Positions 1 through 7,428 of a stretch of DNA of 64,000 nucleotides are shown piece after piece (within the stretch, counting starts at the first letter, position 1; each line of letters starts with the position of its first letter). The position numbers and the translations under genes were made by a program. The notes beneath the pieces were generated by a model. It saw nothing but the letters and a program-made list of their open reading frames with translations. It did no database searches and had not been told where the DNA came from. Origin of the DNA: Nitrospira sp. (lineage in GTDB: Bacteria; Nitrospirota; Nitrospiria; Nitrospirales; Nitrospiraceae); assembly GCA_018242665.1 (NCBI GenBank), contig JAFEBL010000008.1:1-64000 (forward strand), in the 5' to 3' direction.

Positions 1-24
1 TCCACGAAATCAGGGGAAGGTCAA

Positions 25-873
25 TTGATCACGACGAAGGAACTGAAAACGTTGCACATCGCCACACAACATCATCATCTCATCAACAGCCGACTGGCGA
101 TTTTGCGCTGTGCCGACGAATATGGGTTCAAAAGCGCCGCCCGGCGGTTCGACTTGGATCGCAAGACGATGAGAACGTGGCACCGTCGGTGGGTGGCCAG
201 CGGGCCCGCGGGGTTAGTCCCGCGTCATCCGCGCACGCAGCGCCGCGTATCTCCGACGAGGCGGTGCGGTTGATCGAGCAGGCGCGCCGCGAGCTACAGT
301 TCGGCGCGATGCGGACCTGGTTCTGGCTCGACCGGGTGCATCACATTCGCGTCGCGGCCGCGACCATCCGCCGGGTTTGTCGGGACCTCCGCTATCCTCC
401 GATCCGACGCACCGACCCGCGCCGCCGCGACAGCCACTGCTCTTCAGTAAGGACCAGCCGGGTGACTGTGTGCAGATTGATGTCCAAGAAGTGAAAGTTG
501 GCAGGGAGGAAATGTTTTCAGTATACGGCCCTTGATGACTGCACGCGCTATCGCGTCTTACGCCTGTATCCCCGGAAGTATCACGGCACCCGTCTTGAGT
601 TTCTGGCTACCGTCCGGCAGGTGTTCCCGTTTCCCATTCGCAAAGTAGAAGTGGACAATGGCACAGAATTCCCGCTGGCCTTTGCCCTGGCGGTGCAAGG
701 GGCCGGCATCCGCCTGCGGCATATTAAGCCGCGTCGACCTGAACAGAGTGGGAAGGTGGAACGCAGTCATCGTATCGATGAAGAAGAGTTTTGGAGTCGG
801 TCGAGCTTCGACGATTTAACGGCGGCGGCCCACGCCATGCGCGCAAACGGGGGCCGCTGCTTGACAAGTCATT
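25..873 (+). pseudogene. IS481-type transposase, frameshifted and 3'-truncated
   Basis: Remains of a DDE integrase-fold transposase read across at least three frames. Positions 25-240 encode a helix-turn-helix start (KSAARRFDLDRKTMRTWHRR). Positions about 240-430 continue in a second frame with the second DNA-binding region (AVRLIEQARRELQFGAMRTW). Positions about 430-510 give QIDVQEVKVGRE in another frame, and from about 505 the catalytic core follows (FQYTALDDCTRYR, then VDNGTEF, then KVERSHRIDEEEFW). The acidic triad D, D, E can therefore still be recognised, but no single frame links the parts. The 3' end stops where the IS110 fragment begins near 874. A second, more eroded piece of a related element lies at about 16188-16436. 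The product cannot be functional. Confidence 0.8.
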
Positions 874-1564
874 ACGCGACAATGGCGGTGGCGATTAAGG
901 GCCCGACGCCCTCGACTTGAGCCAGTCGTTGACAGACGTCGTTCTCCGAAAAGAGGTGCGTGATTCCGGCCTCGACGTGGAGGATACGCGCCTTCAGCTC
1001 GGCCAGTTCACGAGCGAGGTCGCCAAAAATCTCCCGGCCCAACGATGTTAACTCATTCGCGGGGTCTTCGAGGATACTCGGCAGCCGCCGACGTAGTTGC
1101 GCAACCTGCTGTGGGATCGTAACGCCATATTCGGCAAGGAGCCCGCGAATCTGGGTGATCAGGGCAGTCCGGGAATGAACAAGCCGTTGACGGATGCGAT
1201 GGAGCCCCTGCATGTCCTGCCGGGCCACGGTCTTTGGCGCCCCAAACCGCATTGTCGGCCTGGAGGCGGCTTCGCAAATCGCCGCTGCATCGTTGCAATC
1301 GTTCTTATTGGATTTCACATAGGGCTTCACAAATTGGGGACTCATGAGACGGATGTCGTGGCCGAAGGCTCGAAACCGTCGACTCCCATAGTTGGCGCCT
1401 CCACAGACCTCCATGCCGACTCGACAAGGCGGTAGATGGGCCATGAATGTGTGCAACGCCGAGCGCGTAAGCCGTTTTTTTAGGACAACGGTACCACGCG
1501 TATCGATCCCGTGAACTTGAAACACCTGCATTGCCACGTCGATTCCCAGCGTCGTAACTTGCAT
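872..1564 (-). pseudogene. IS110-family transposase, C-terminally truncated
   Basis: An open frame of 230 residues matches the N-terminal two thirds of an IS110/IS116/IS902 transposase, which is usually about 340 residues. The DEDD (RuvC-like) catalytic domain is present: GIDVAMQVFQVHG near residue 8, VGMEVCGG near 49, and the NKNDCNDAAAICEA block near 87. The second domain begins (VEGVGPLIATAIVA) and breaks off at the helix-hairpin-helix, just where the IS481 remnant joins. The catalytic serine region of IS110 enzymes lies further downstream and is missing. The element is therefore a dead fragment. It is nested against the IS481 debris, and one rearrangement may have truncated both. Confidence 0.85.
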
Positions 1565-1862
1565 GTGTCACCCTCCGGTTCAGGTTAAGTACTGTCCCGA
1601 ACGTCGGCTTGAGCGCATCTGAGCCAAGAGAAAAGAGGGATGGGTCCATTCCATTAAGATAGTGGGACACAAACTCCCGGCTGGTCACCTAGAAAGTTTC
1701 TGCTCGTACCTGTCCAAGGGGCAGCCGCTTTTTCGCATGGTGGGCAATGATTCGACGCTCTACCGGTGCAGGCGTCGGTCGATGGGTTGATCCAGGAACT
1801 TTTGATGGATAGGTGTGGGAGGCCGTGGGCTTGAACGGGAGGCTACATCGCCCGAACGGTTT

Positions 1863-3122
1863 TCACTTAGATCGAGCCAGAGCCGGGTCCTGAGGGTTAG
1901 TCACAAGGCCGTTCAGAACGGGATTCAATAGCGCGGCAACGAGCCGATGACCTCGCTCATCTGGATGGGCCAAGTCCAAATAGAGGCTGGCATCTTGAGC
2001 GAGCGCCTGTCCAGCTTCGACGACGGTTGCGCCATACTCACGGCCGACCGACCGCATGATCTCGTTGTATTCGATATCGAGACGGAGCAATCCGCCGCCG
2101 TGCATCATCCTCTCGACTGGCATCGCAAGTGTCGCCATAGATTTCGCCTCCTCCGAAGCCCCCCGATGCTCCAAAACGATGCTCAGATACTTCCTGGCCA
2201 AGTCGGAAAGCCAGTTATCCAAATTGACCGCAATGCGTAACTCCGCTTCAGCCTGATCATACCGCCCATTATTCAAGTGGGTAATGCCAACTCTCAGATG
2301 TTCCGACTGAACCGGATTATCCTGGAATAAGACAAACACCAATGGTACCTGTCGTTCGCGACAGAACTGCGCGATGCGCTCCAGATTATGCCGATACTGA
2401 TCGGGCGAGACTCGGGTTTTTGCACTTCTCAGGTCGACTAGGAGATCATGTCGAACGCCACGCTGGCCGAGGTCTAGTTTAGAAACGACGGCCTGGATCA
2501 TCCGAAACAGATAGATTTTTCGACGAACGAAGTCAAACTGATGCGACCGCGCTTCCCTTTCGAACTTCTCCCGGCTATCGATGCCCTCTTCCGACGGTAC
2601 AACACGCCGATCATTAAAGCTGAACGAGGCAATGACCACATCAGGCCGGACTGTACTGAAATATTTGGCCAGCGTTTCATACCCCTGAAACGATGTGTAG
2701 CCACTTACACCCATATTGATGACGTCTGCGTCCTCGCGCAGCTTGTCTAAGACCTCCGAAAATGTGCTACTGGTCGGCACGCCCCAACCGAACGTATTGG
2801 AATCACCGATCGCCATAATGTGTTTGTGCGCCGTATCGTGGATCTGTGCGGTATCGACGGTGAAGAATCCCTGACCGTCGAAGTCACGCATGGGTTGAAC
2901 CGGCTGGTGGCCGTACCGCTCCCCGGCGATTATCCCCTTGAAGGAAGGACGGCGTTCCCATCCGATGTCAGAGGCATATTGAGACCAATCCGGCTCTTGT
3001 GACGAAAGATCGGCGTGCACCGTCAGGGCGATCCTCGACAGGCCTTCCAAAATGAGAAGGACGGTCAGGGTGAGGGTTAATGCCGTCAAGGCTCTAGAGA
3101 CAAGGCTCCGTTGACGGGTCAT
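1863..3122 (-). CDS. Membrane-anchored SGNH/GDSL hydrolase
   Basis: A 419-residue protein with one N-terminal hydrophobic segment (about residues 9-30), so probably anchored with its catalytic domain in the periplasm. SGNH blocks are visible: block I is GDSNTFGWG with nucleophile Ser108, block III is SFNDRR with Asn170, and block V is DLAH with Asp383 and His386. A TPR-like helical insertion (HLNNGRYDQAEAELRIAV) sits between blocks III and V. Such enzymes remove or transfer acyl groups on glycans or natural products; the substrate here is unknown. The ATG at 3122 is chosen because CGGAG precedes it by seven bases; a longer frame to 3242 lacks a site. The DUF5989 gene lies upstream, a neighbour commonly seen for this hydrolase type. 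Confidence 0.8.
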   Translation of the reverse strand: MTRQRSLVSRALTALTLTLTVLLILEGLSRIALTVHADLSSQEPDWSQYASDIGWERRPSFKGIIAGERYGHQPVQPMRDFDGQGFFTVDTAQIHDTAHKHIMAIGDSNTFGWGVPTSSTFSEVLDKLREDADVINMGVSGYTSFQGYETLAKYFSTVRPDVVIASFSFNDRRVVPSEEGIDSREKFEREARSHQFDFVRRKIYLFRMIQAVVSKLDLGQRGVRHDLLVDLRSAKTRVSPDQYRHNLERIAQFCRERQVPLVFVLFQDNPVQSEHLRVGITHLNNGRYDQAEAELRIAVNLDNWLSDLARKYLSIVLEHRGASEEAKSMATLAMPVERMMHGGGLLRLDIEYNEIMRSVGREYGATVVEAGQALAQDASLYLDLAHPDERGHRLVAALLNPVLNGLVTNPQDPALARSK

Positions 3123-3369
3123 GCGATAACTCCGAGGGCGTGCAGCCCCGTTTAGTCCGCAGCCAGTTGAACACAAGAAATTGTCCTGGATTAGTATCGA
3201 GGAAGACGCGCGCCTTGCCAAGCAAAGACCACACTTTTGCACCAGCGAGCGGCGAGACCTAGGGGTGCCCCGCTATGATTGCTTGTCAGCACCCCATGAC
3301 AGCATCGACACCAAGCACAGAGCGCACATGGCTGCCCAGGTGGGATACCAGCCATGCGCGCTTCCAGAT

Positions 3370-3549
3370 TTAGAAAACTGAATAAATAGCGGGAGCGAGC
3401 ACACTCCCTTCAAGAAAAAATGCGAGAGCACTAAGCGCCAATAGGATAAACATCACGGGCGCCAGCCAATACGACTTAGTTTCTTTCACATAGATTAAAA
3501 ATTCGGAAACCAAGCTATAGTAATCATGTACCTTTGTAACAGTATTCAT
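3370..3549 (-). CDS. DUF5989 family small membrane protein
   Basis: A 59-residue protein. A soluble N-terminus (LVSEFLIYVKETKSYWLAP) is followed by one transmembrane helix (VMFILLALSALAFFLEGS) and the conserved ending LAPAIYSVF. This matches the DUF5989 pattern of roughly 50 residues, with an aromatic-lysine-tryptophan motif before the helix and a short ALAPFIY-like tail. The start is firm because GGGAGG lies five bases before the ATG at 3549. The family often sits between a carbamoyltransferase, a SxtJ-like membrane protein and an SGNH hydrolase. Here only the hydrolase is present downstream (about 250 bases on). Its molecular role is unknown. Confidence 0.75.
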   Translation of the reverse strand: MNTVTKVHDYYSLVSEFLIYVKETKSYWLAPVMFILLALSALAFFLEGSVLAPAIYSVF

Positions 3550-3602
3550 TCGTTCCTCCCTTGTTTGCATTGGTCCATCGTGAAGTTGAATTCTTATCAT
3601 GT

Positions 3603-4880
3603 CTACGACCCAACAATTGAAGCAGACACTCTGTGCTTCCGTGCTACCAACCAGTTGCTCACATAGATGCAGCATTCTCGAAACACAATGAACGAGATGA
3701 TTGCGCCTGGGTAAAACCAAAATCCGCCGAACCGTGAAGTAATGCCGCCACAAATCAAGGCCACGATCATGGACATGAAATCAGCCACCGGACCGAGTGG
3801 TTCGAACACCTGCATGTGTCTGGCATTCGTCAATAGACCATCTTTGCGGACTGCCTCCTGCTGCCAAGGACGTTTCTCATAGGGCCTCAATACATTGGTT
3901 TGGGGAACGCCGGGCGCCGCCGTGTCCTTCAGGACATTGTCATCGCAGGCATCAATACAGGCATAACACTTGATGCACTCGGTGTTGATCACTTTCCCGT
4001 TGAAATGGAAGATCTCTCTGCTGACATCGATGCCCTGAGGACAGGCATTACTGCAATCTCGACAGCCAGTACACTGCGCCACTCGCGTGATCTTTGATTG
4101 GACCGGGGAGATGTTCATGAGGGGGACCATCATCGGAGCATAGGGACATAAGAGCCGGCAGAATGCACCCTGTCCGTAACGCAAGTTCATCACGATGCTC
4201 ATCGTAAATTGAATGAACACCGCTAAGCCGAACGCAAGCAGGTAATCCTTCCACGTCGGCTTGATGTCAAAATTGAAGAATGCTGTCTTTGCGAACGCCT
4301 TGCCCTCATAGCCGGGCAAATCCGCCATCGGCACCGGCGCCGTCAGATTCACCTTGGGTGTAAATCCTGTGTTGTGAATGAGAATAATTACCGGCAACAG
4401 CAAAACAAAAAGGGCCCCTATCCTGAGAAGCCAACGATGAGGCGTGTTTACCAACACATTTCTTTCACGCAATTTGAGATATTGACGCACTTTTAGTTTG
4501 CGCAAGATCCAGTCGGCGAATTCGATTGCTCCTCGCATGTGGCAAACCCAACCGCAGAACCCCCTTCCCCAGACCAAGATCGACCCGAGGATGAGGATGA
4601 CCATGATCGCTGCAGCGTTGATGGTCCCTTTTGCGAGGGAGGGCACTCCCATCATTGCGGTTTTGCCCCAAATCTCGAAGCCAAAGACATGCCATGAAAT
4701 CAGATGGAATGCGATGTACGCATGCACCGACGCTAAGACGATCATGCGATACTTGTGGCGTTTGGTGGAGGGCACATTGCCTGGGACATGAACCGTGCAG
4801 GAACCAGAAGAATCGTGCCTGCGATTGTCTATCCTAATGAGTTGGACTTGCGGACTCTGTGGCGAAGCGGGAGATTGCAT
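3603..4880 (-). CDS. Membrane-bound 4Fe-4S ferredoxin, NapH/NosR/CcoG-like
   Basis: A 425-residue polytopic membrane protein with about six hydrophobic segments. It has CxxxC motifs after membrane helices (GFCGWVCH and AFCRLLCPY), as in the NapH/NosR/FixG group. Two soluble ferredoxin-type clusters follow (CTGCRDCSNACP and CIKCYACIDACD). Proteins of this kind pass electrons from quinol or a cytochrome across the membrane to a periplasmic or metal-handling partner. It is longer than NapH and lacks the C-terminal Ig-like domain of CcoG, so the exact partner is not clear. The ATG at 4880 has GGGGAG seven bases upstream; a TTG at 4895 is less likely. DUF5989 and SGNH genes follow on the same strand after 53 bases. 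Confidence 0.8.
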   Translation of the reverse strand: MQSPASPQSPQVQLIRIDNRRHDSSGSCTVHVPGNVPSTKRHKYRMIVLASVHAYIAFHLISWHVFGFEIWGKTAMMGVPSLAKGTINAAAIMVILILGSILVWGRGFCGWVCHMRGAIEFADWILRKLKVRQYLKLRERNVLVNTPHRWLLRIGALFVLLLPVIILIHNTGFTPKVNLTAPVPMADLPGYEGKAFAKTAFFNFDIKPTWKDYLLAFGLAVFIQFTMSIVMNLRYGQGAFCRLLCPYAPMMVPLMNISPVQSKITRVAQCTGCRDCSNACPQGIDVSREIFHFNGKVINTECIKCYACIDACDDNVLKDTAAPGVPQTNVLRPYEKRPWQQEAVRKDGLLTNARHMQVFEPLGPVADFMSMIVALICGGITSRFGGFWFYPGAIISFIVFRECCIYVSNWLVARKHRVSASIVGS

Positions 4881-4977
4881 ACCAACACTCCCCAAAATGG
4901 AATCACCGGTTTGGAGAAGAGGGCTGTGGCTTGGAAATCACTCTCCTAACAACATTCGATACTCAAGCGTATCTAGC

Positions 4978-5331
4978 TCAAGCCACCTGCGCATTCCCCG
5001 AGCTGGGTACCCCACAGGAGGGGACGAGTTGGTCGGTGTCGAGATAGATCTTCAGCCGCGCCTGATCCTGCGTAGGCAAGCTGACACATTCGACGGTGAA
5101 TGAGTCCCAATGTCCCCACGTGATGTGGGCCCAATCGGACAGTACGCGACCATTCGCCATCAAGGAGCTAGACCCGCAATTCGAGCACCGGATCTGGTGC
5201 CGTCTGAATAGAGGCCAGGATGGTACAGCCAGTGGCCCAGAGGTATTCGAGGCGACCAGTCGCCTCGGTGAAGGCTGGCCATGAAAGGCTCGGAAATAGA
5301 CCCGACAGGGCACTGTGCTTCGCTCAGACAT
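4978..5331 (-). CDS. Small hypothetical protein
   Basis: A 117-residue open frame with no family I can name. It is credible because a near-perfect ribosome binding site, AAGGAGG, lies six bases before the ATG at 5331. Visible features are one CxxC pair (RCSNCGSS, about residues 48-55) and a further cysteine in FTVECVSL; there is no signal peptide or membrane helix. The C-terminal half (GRVLSDWAHITWGHWDSFTV) is rich in tryptophan. It is transcribed in the same direction as the 4Fe-4S gene, but the roughly 100-base gap leaves operon membership open. Confidence 0.55.
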   Translation of the reverse strand: MSERSTVPCRVYFRAFHGQPSPRRLVASNTSGPLAVPSWPLFRRHQIRCSNCGSSSLMANGRVLSDWAHITWGHWDSFTVECVSLPTQDQARLKIYLDTDQLVPSCGVPSSGNAQVA

Positions 5332-5654
5332 GAATCGCCTCCTTGAGTAAACGTAACGTCGTACATGGAAGGAGGGTAGCTGGGGAAGACTGATCTAGCT
5401 ATGCCACGGAGTACGGAGGAGGAGATAGTACGGAAGAAGGGGCCCTGGAAAGTCCGCCATCCTAGGCCACCGGAACAGATTACTTTCGAGGTTCTACCAA
5501 GAGTGCAGGAAGATTGACCACTGCTACCGTTTTGCTACCGCAACACCACCATCCAGGCCAGCTGACAGCAGCTATCGGAACTGATGATCCGTTATATTGC
5601 AAGTAGATATATCATCCTGGTTTGTCACGTCGTTAGTTTGTAAACCGCCGATTT
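5332..5654. other. Intergenic stretch without recognisable gene
   Basis: About 320 bases with no open frame that resembles a protein. The only local structure noticed is a short direct repeat, tgctaccg twice within 20 bases near 5523-5541. No integrase gene was found even though an attachment-like fragment follows immediately. Confidence 0.5.
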
Positions 5655-5683
5655 GGGGGTTCGATTCGTCTCGCCAGCTCCAT
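5655..5683 (+). other. tmRNA/tRNA 3'-end-like fragment (possible attachment site)
   Basis: The stretch contains gggggttcgattc followed by cgccagctcca. This resembles the T-arm and acceptor 3' strand that close bacterial tmRNA genes (typically GGGTTCxAxTCCCGCCAGCTCCACCA). The T-stem does not pair properly here, the final CCA pair is cut short, and no 5' half or tag reading frame is visible in the 350 bases upstream. It cannot be a working gene. The likeliest reading is a degenerate or hybrid attachment site left by an element that integrated at ssrA. Chance similarity is possible. Confidence 0.3.
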
Positions 5684-5686
5684 GAA

Positions 5687-5730
5687 AATCCCCGCATCCA
5701 GGGCTAATTCACGCTCTGGGCGTGGGGATT
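5687..5730 (+). terminator. Hairpin resembling a rho-independent terminator
   Basis: Arms AATCCCCGCATCCAG and CTGGGCGTGGGGATT pair over 15 positions, with two G-T wobbles and one mismatch, around a 14-base loop. The arm is followed by cttgttt, a weak T-tract. Its place right after the tmRNA-like fragment is what would be expected downstream of ssrA. Confidence 0.45.
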
Positions 5731-5827
5731 CTTGTTTACAGGCTTTCCTCACTCCTCACTTCAATAACCGACCACAACTGACCAGCCGGGGGTTTTCATA
5801 CCACCTCATTTGTTCGTCGTCAGCTTG

Positions 5828-6847
5828 TCAGCTGGACCATCTCGGGGACCGGTGGCTGCCACCGAGACTACTGTGTGGACGGACCGTATTGTAGTGGATC
5901 CGCCACTGTTCGGTCAGAACTTGCGCTTCCTTCAGTGTGTAGAACAGCTCGCCGTTTAGGAACTGCGTGCGCATTTTCCCATTGAACGATTCGTTCTCCC
6001 ACGGGGAGCCCAGCTCAATGTAGAGCGGCTCCACCTGCAACGTCTTGAGCCACCGGCGCAATTTCTTGGCGATGAACTCTGGCCCATTGTCAGACCGAAT
6101 GTGTTGCGGCACGCCGTGGTGCAGAAACAGCTCGACCAACAGGAGGCTCACGTCCTGGGAGCCGAGCCGGCGCGCCGTGAGCGATGCGAGACATTCCCGT
6201 GTGTACTCATCGAGCACATTCAAGATGCGAAACGGCCGGCCATCCTGAGTCCGCTCCGCCACAAAGTCATACGACCAGACGTGATTGCGGTGGGTCGGCC
6301 GCAGGCGCACGCACGAGCCGGCGCCTCGCCAGAGTCGCGCGCGTTTCGGCTGCTTCGCCAGCTCGGTGACGCGCCCGCAACCGCTCGTCCGTCGGGTCCG
6401 GCTGCGAGACATAGCGATAGCTGAATCGAAGCTGGCCGATTGCCCGGCACGCTCGGCGTTCGGAGACGTGCAGCATCGCCATGGCGTGGCGCACGGCCTC
6501 TCGCTGCCGTGCCGGGCTTAGAAGTTTCCCGACGCGGAGTCCTTCACGATCGACAGATCGAGGGCCTGATCCGCCACAATCCGTTTCAGCCGCTGATTTT
6601 CCTGTTCCAGCGCCTTCAGCCGTTTAGCTTGATCCACACGCAGGCCGCCATACTCCTTTTTCCACCGATAGTACGTGTGTTCCGTGATCCCGAGCGTTCG
6701 GCACACCTCACCAACGGTCATCCATTTGCCCGTTTCGAGCTCGACCGTGCGCAGATGTTGGATGATGTCTTCAGGCGTGTACGACTTTGCGGGGCATGGG
6801 ATGACCTCCTGGGTTCGGGGTCCAGACTCACATTGAATTTGGACCAA
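5828..6847 (-). mobile_element. IS3-family element, defective
   Basis: orfA at 6518-6847 (109 residues) has the helix-turn-helix and the leucine-zipper-like segment of IS3 transposases (MTVGEVCRTLGITEHTYYRW, then RLKALEQENQRLKRIVADQA). orfB runs from about 6500 to 5828. Its start (RRACRAIGQLRFSYRY) and catalytic core (WSYDFVAERTQDGRPF, SDNGPEF, ENESFNGKMR) are recognisable. The segment that should join them, usually about 40 residues ending in the KKRR-type region, has been deleted. A one-base shift near 5868 also spoils the C-terminus, where the other frame reads WQPPVPEMVQL. The copy cannot transpose by itself. It has cut the 5' end off the DedA-like gene that follows on the opposite strand. 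Terminal inverted repeats were not identified. Confidence 0.8.
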
Positions 6848-6861
6848 TTCTGCCCGGCTAG

Positions 6862-7291
6862 GTCAGCATTCCTGGGAAGCATCTGCGGGATCACTCTGAG
6901 CTACGGCCTTGGTCGACGCTTTGGGCCTTCTCTCATTCACCGAGTCTGACCTGTAGTCGGACTGCATGCTTACGACCTCAACGAGATGAGGGCTTGGTAT
7001 GGTCGATGGGGCAAATATACGCTCTTGGTCAGCTATTTTGTGCCGGAAGTCCGACATCTGGCTGCCTTGGCAGCAGGATCATCACGGTTGCCGCTGACAG
7101 TGTTCGCACTCTTTGCCTATACCGATGGACTGCTATGGCCCTGGACGTTTATCGCATTGGGATATGGACTCGGAGAAGAATGGGCTCATACGTCGAACGA
7201 TATTCATCGACGCTTCGCAGGCACTGCTGGAGCTGCCTTCATCGGTCTCGCCGTCATGATCATCGTCCGCAAAAGAACACGTTCCGGCTGA
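6862..7291 (+). pseudogene. DedA/VTT-family membrane protein, 5'-truncated
   Basis: The C-terminal two thirds of a DedA-like protein. One frame gives FLGSICGITLSYGLGRRFG, which matches the conserved membrane segment ending in GRRFG. An in-frame TGA follows at 6947, and then WYGRWGKYTLLVSYFVPEVR with the family's typical F-(x)2-R-(x)2-R-like motif and two more hydrophobic segments. The N-terminus is missing where the IS3 element lies. DedA proteins are inner-membrane transporters or scramblases involved in envelope and undecaprenyl-phosphate homeostasis. This copy is dead through truncation and the stop codon. A related TVP38-type gene at 28182-28925 is intact. Confidence 0.7.
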
Positions 7292-7428
7292 AGGATGAGG
7301 AAATGGCATCTCACAATGATGACGATACCCACCTCATCGCCCTGTATCCAGAGGTTTTCTTGGTCAACCATCGGAGAGCTTGGCACTGAGAGCGGCCCTG
7401 ACCCGCAGGAGCAAGACGAACCCCTCGT

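Noticed and set aside
1305-1688. A 127-residue minus frame overlapping IS110
   Set aside because: It runs out of frame through the IS110 gene. Only the first 25 residues lie outside, and they match nothing I know.
3262-3295. GGGGTGC/GCACCCC inverted repeat upstream of the SGNH gene
   Set aside because: Seven pairs with a long 20-base loop and no T-tract; too weak to call a terminator or operator.
5480-5545. Possible integrase tail next to the tmRNA-like fragment
   Set aside because: A short frame on the minus strand ends plausibly but has stops just upstream and no tyrosine-recombinase motif.
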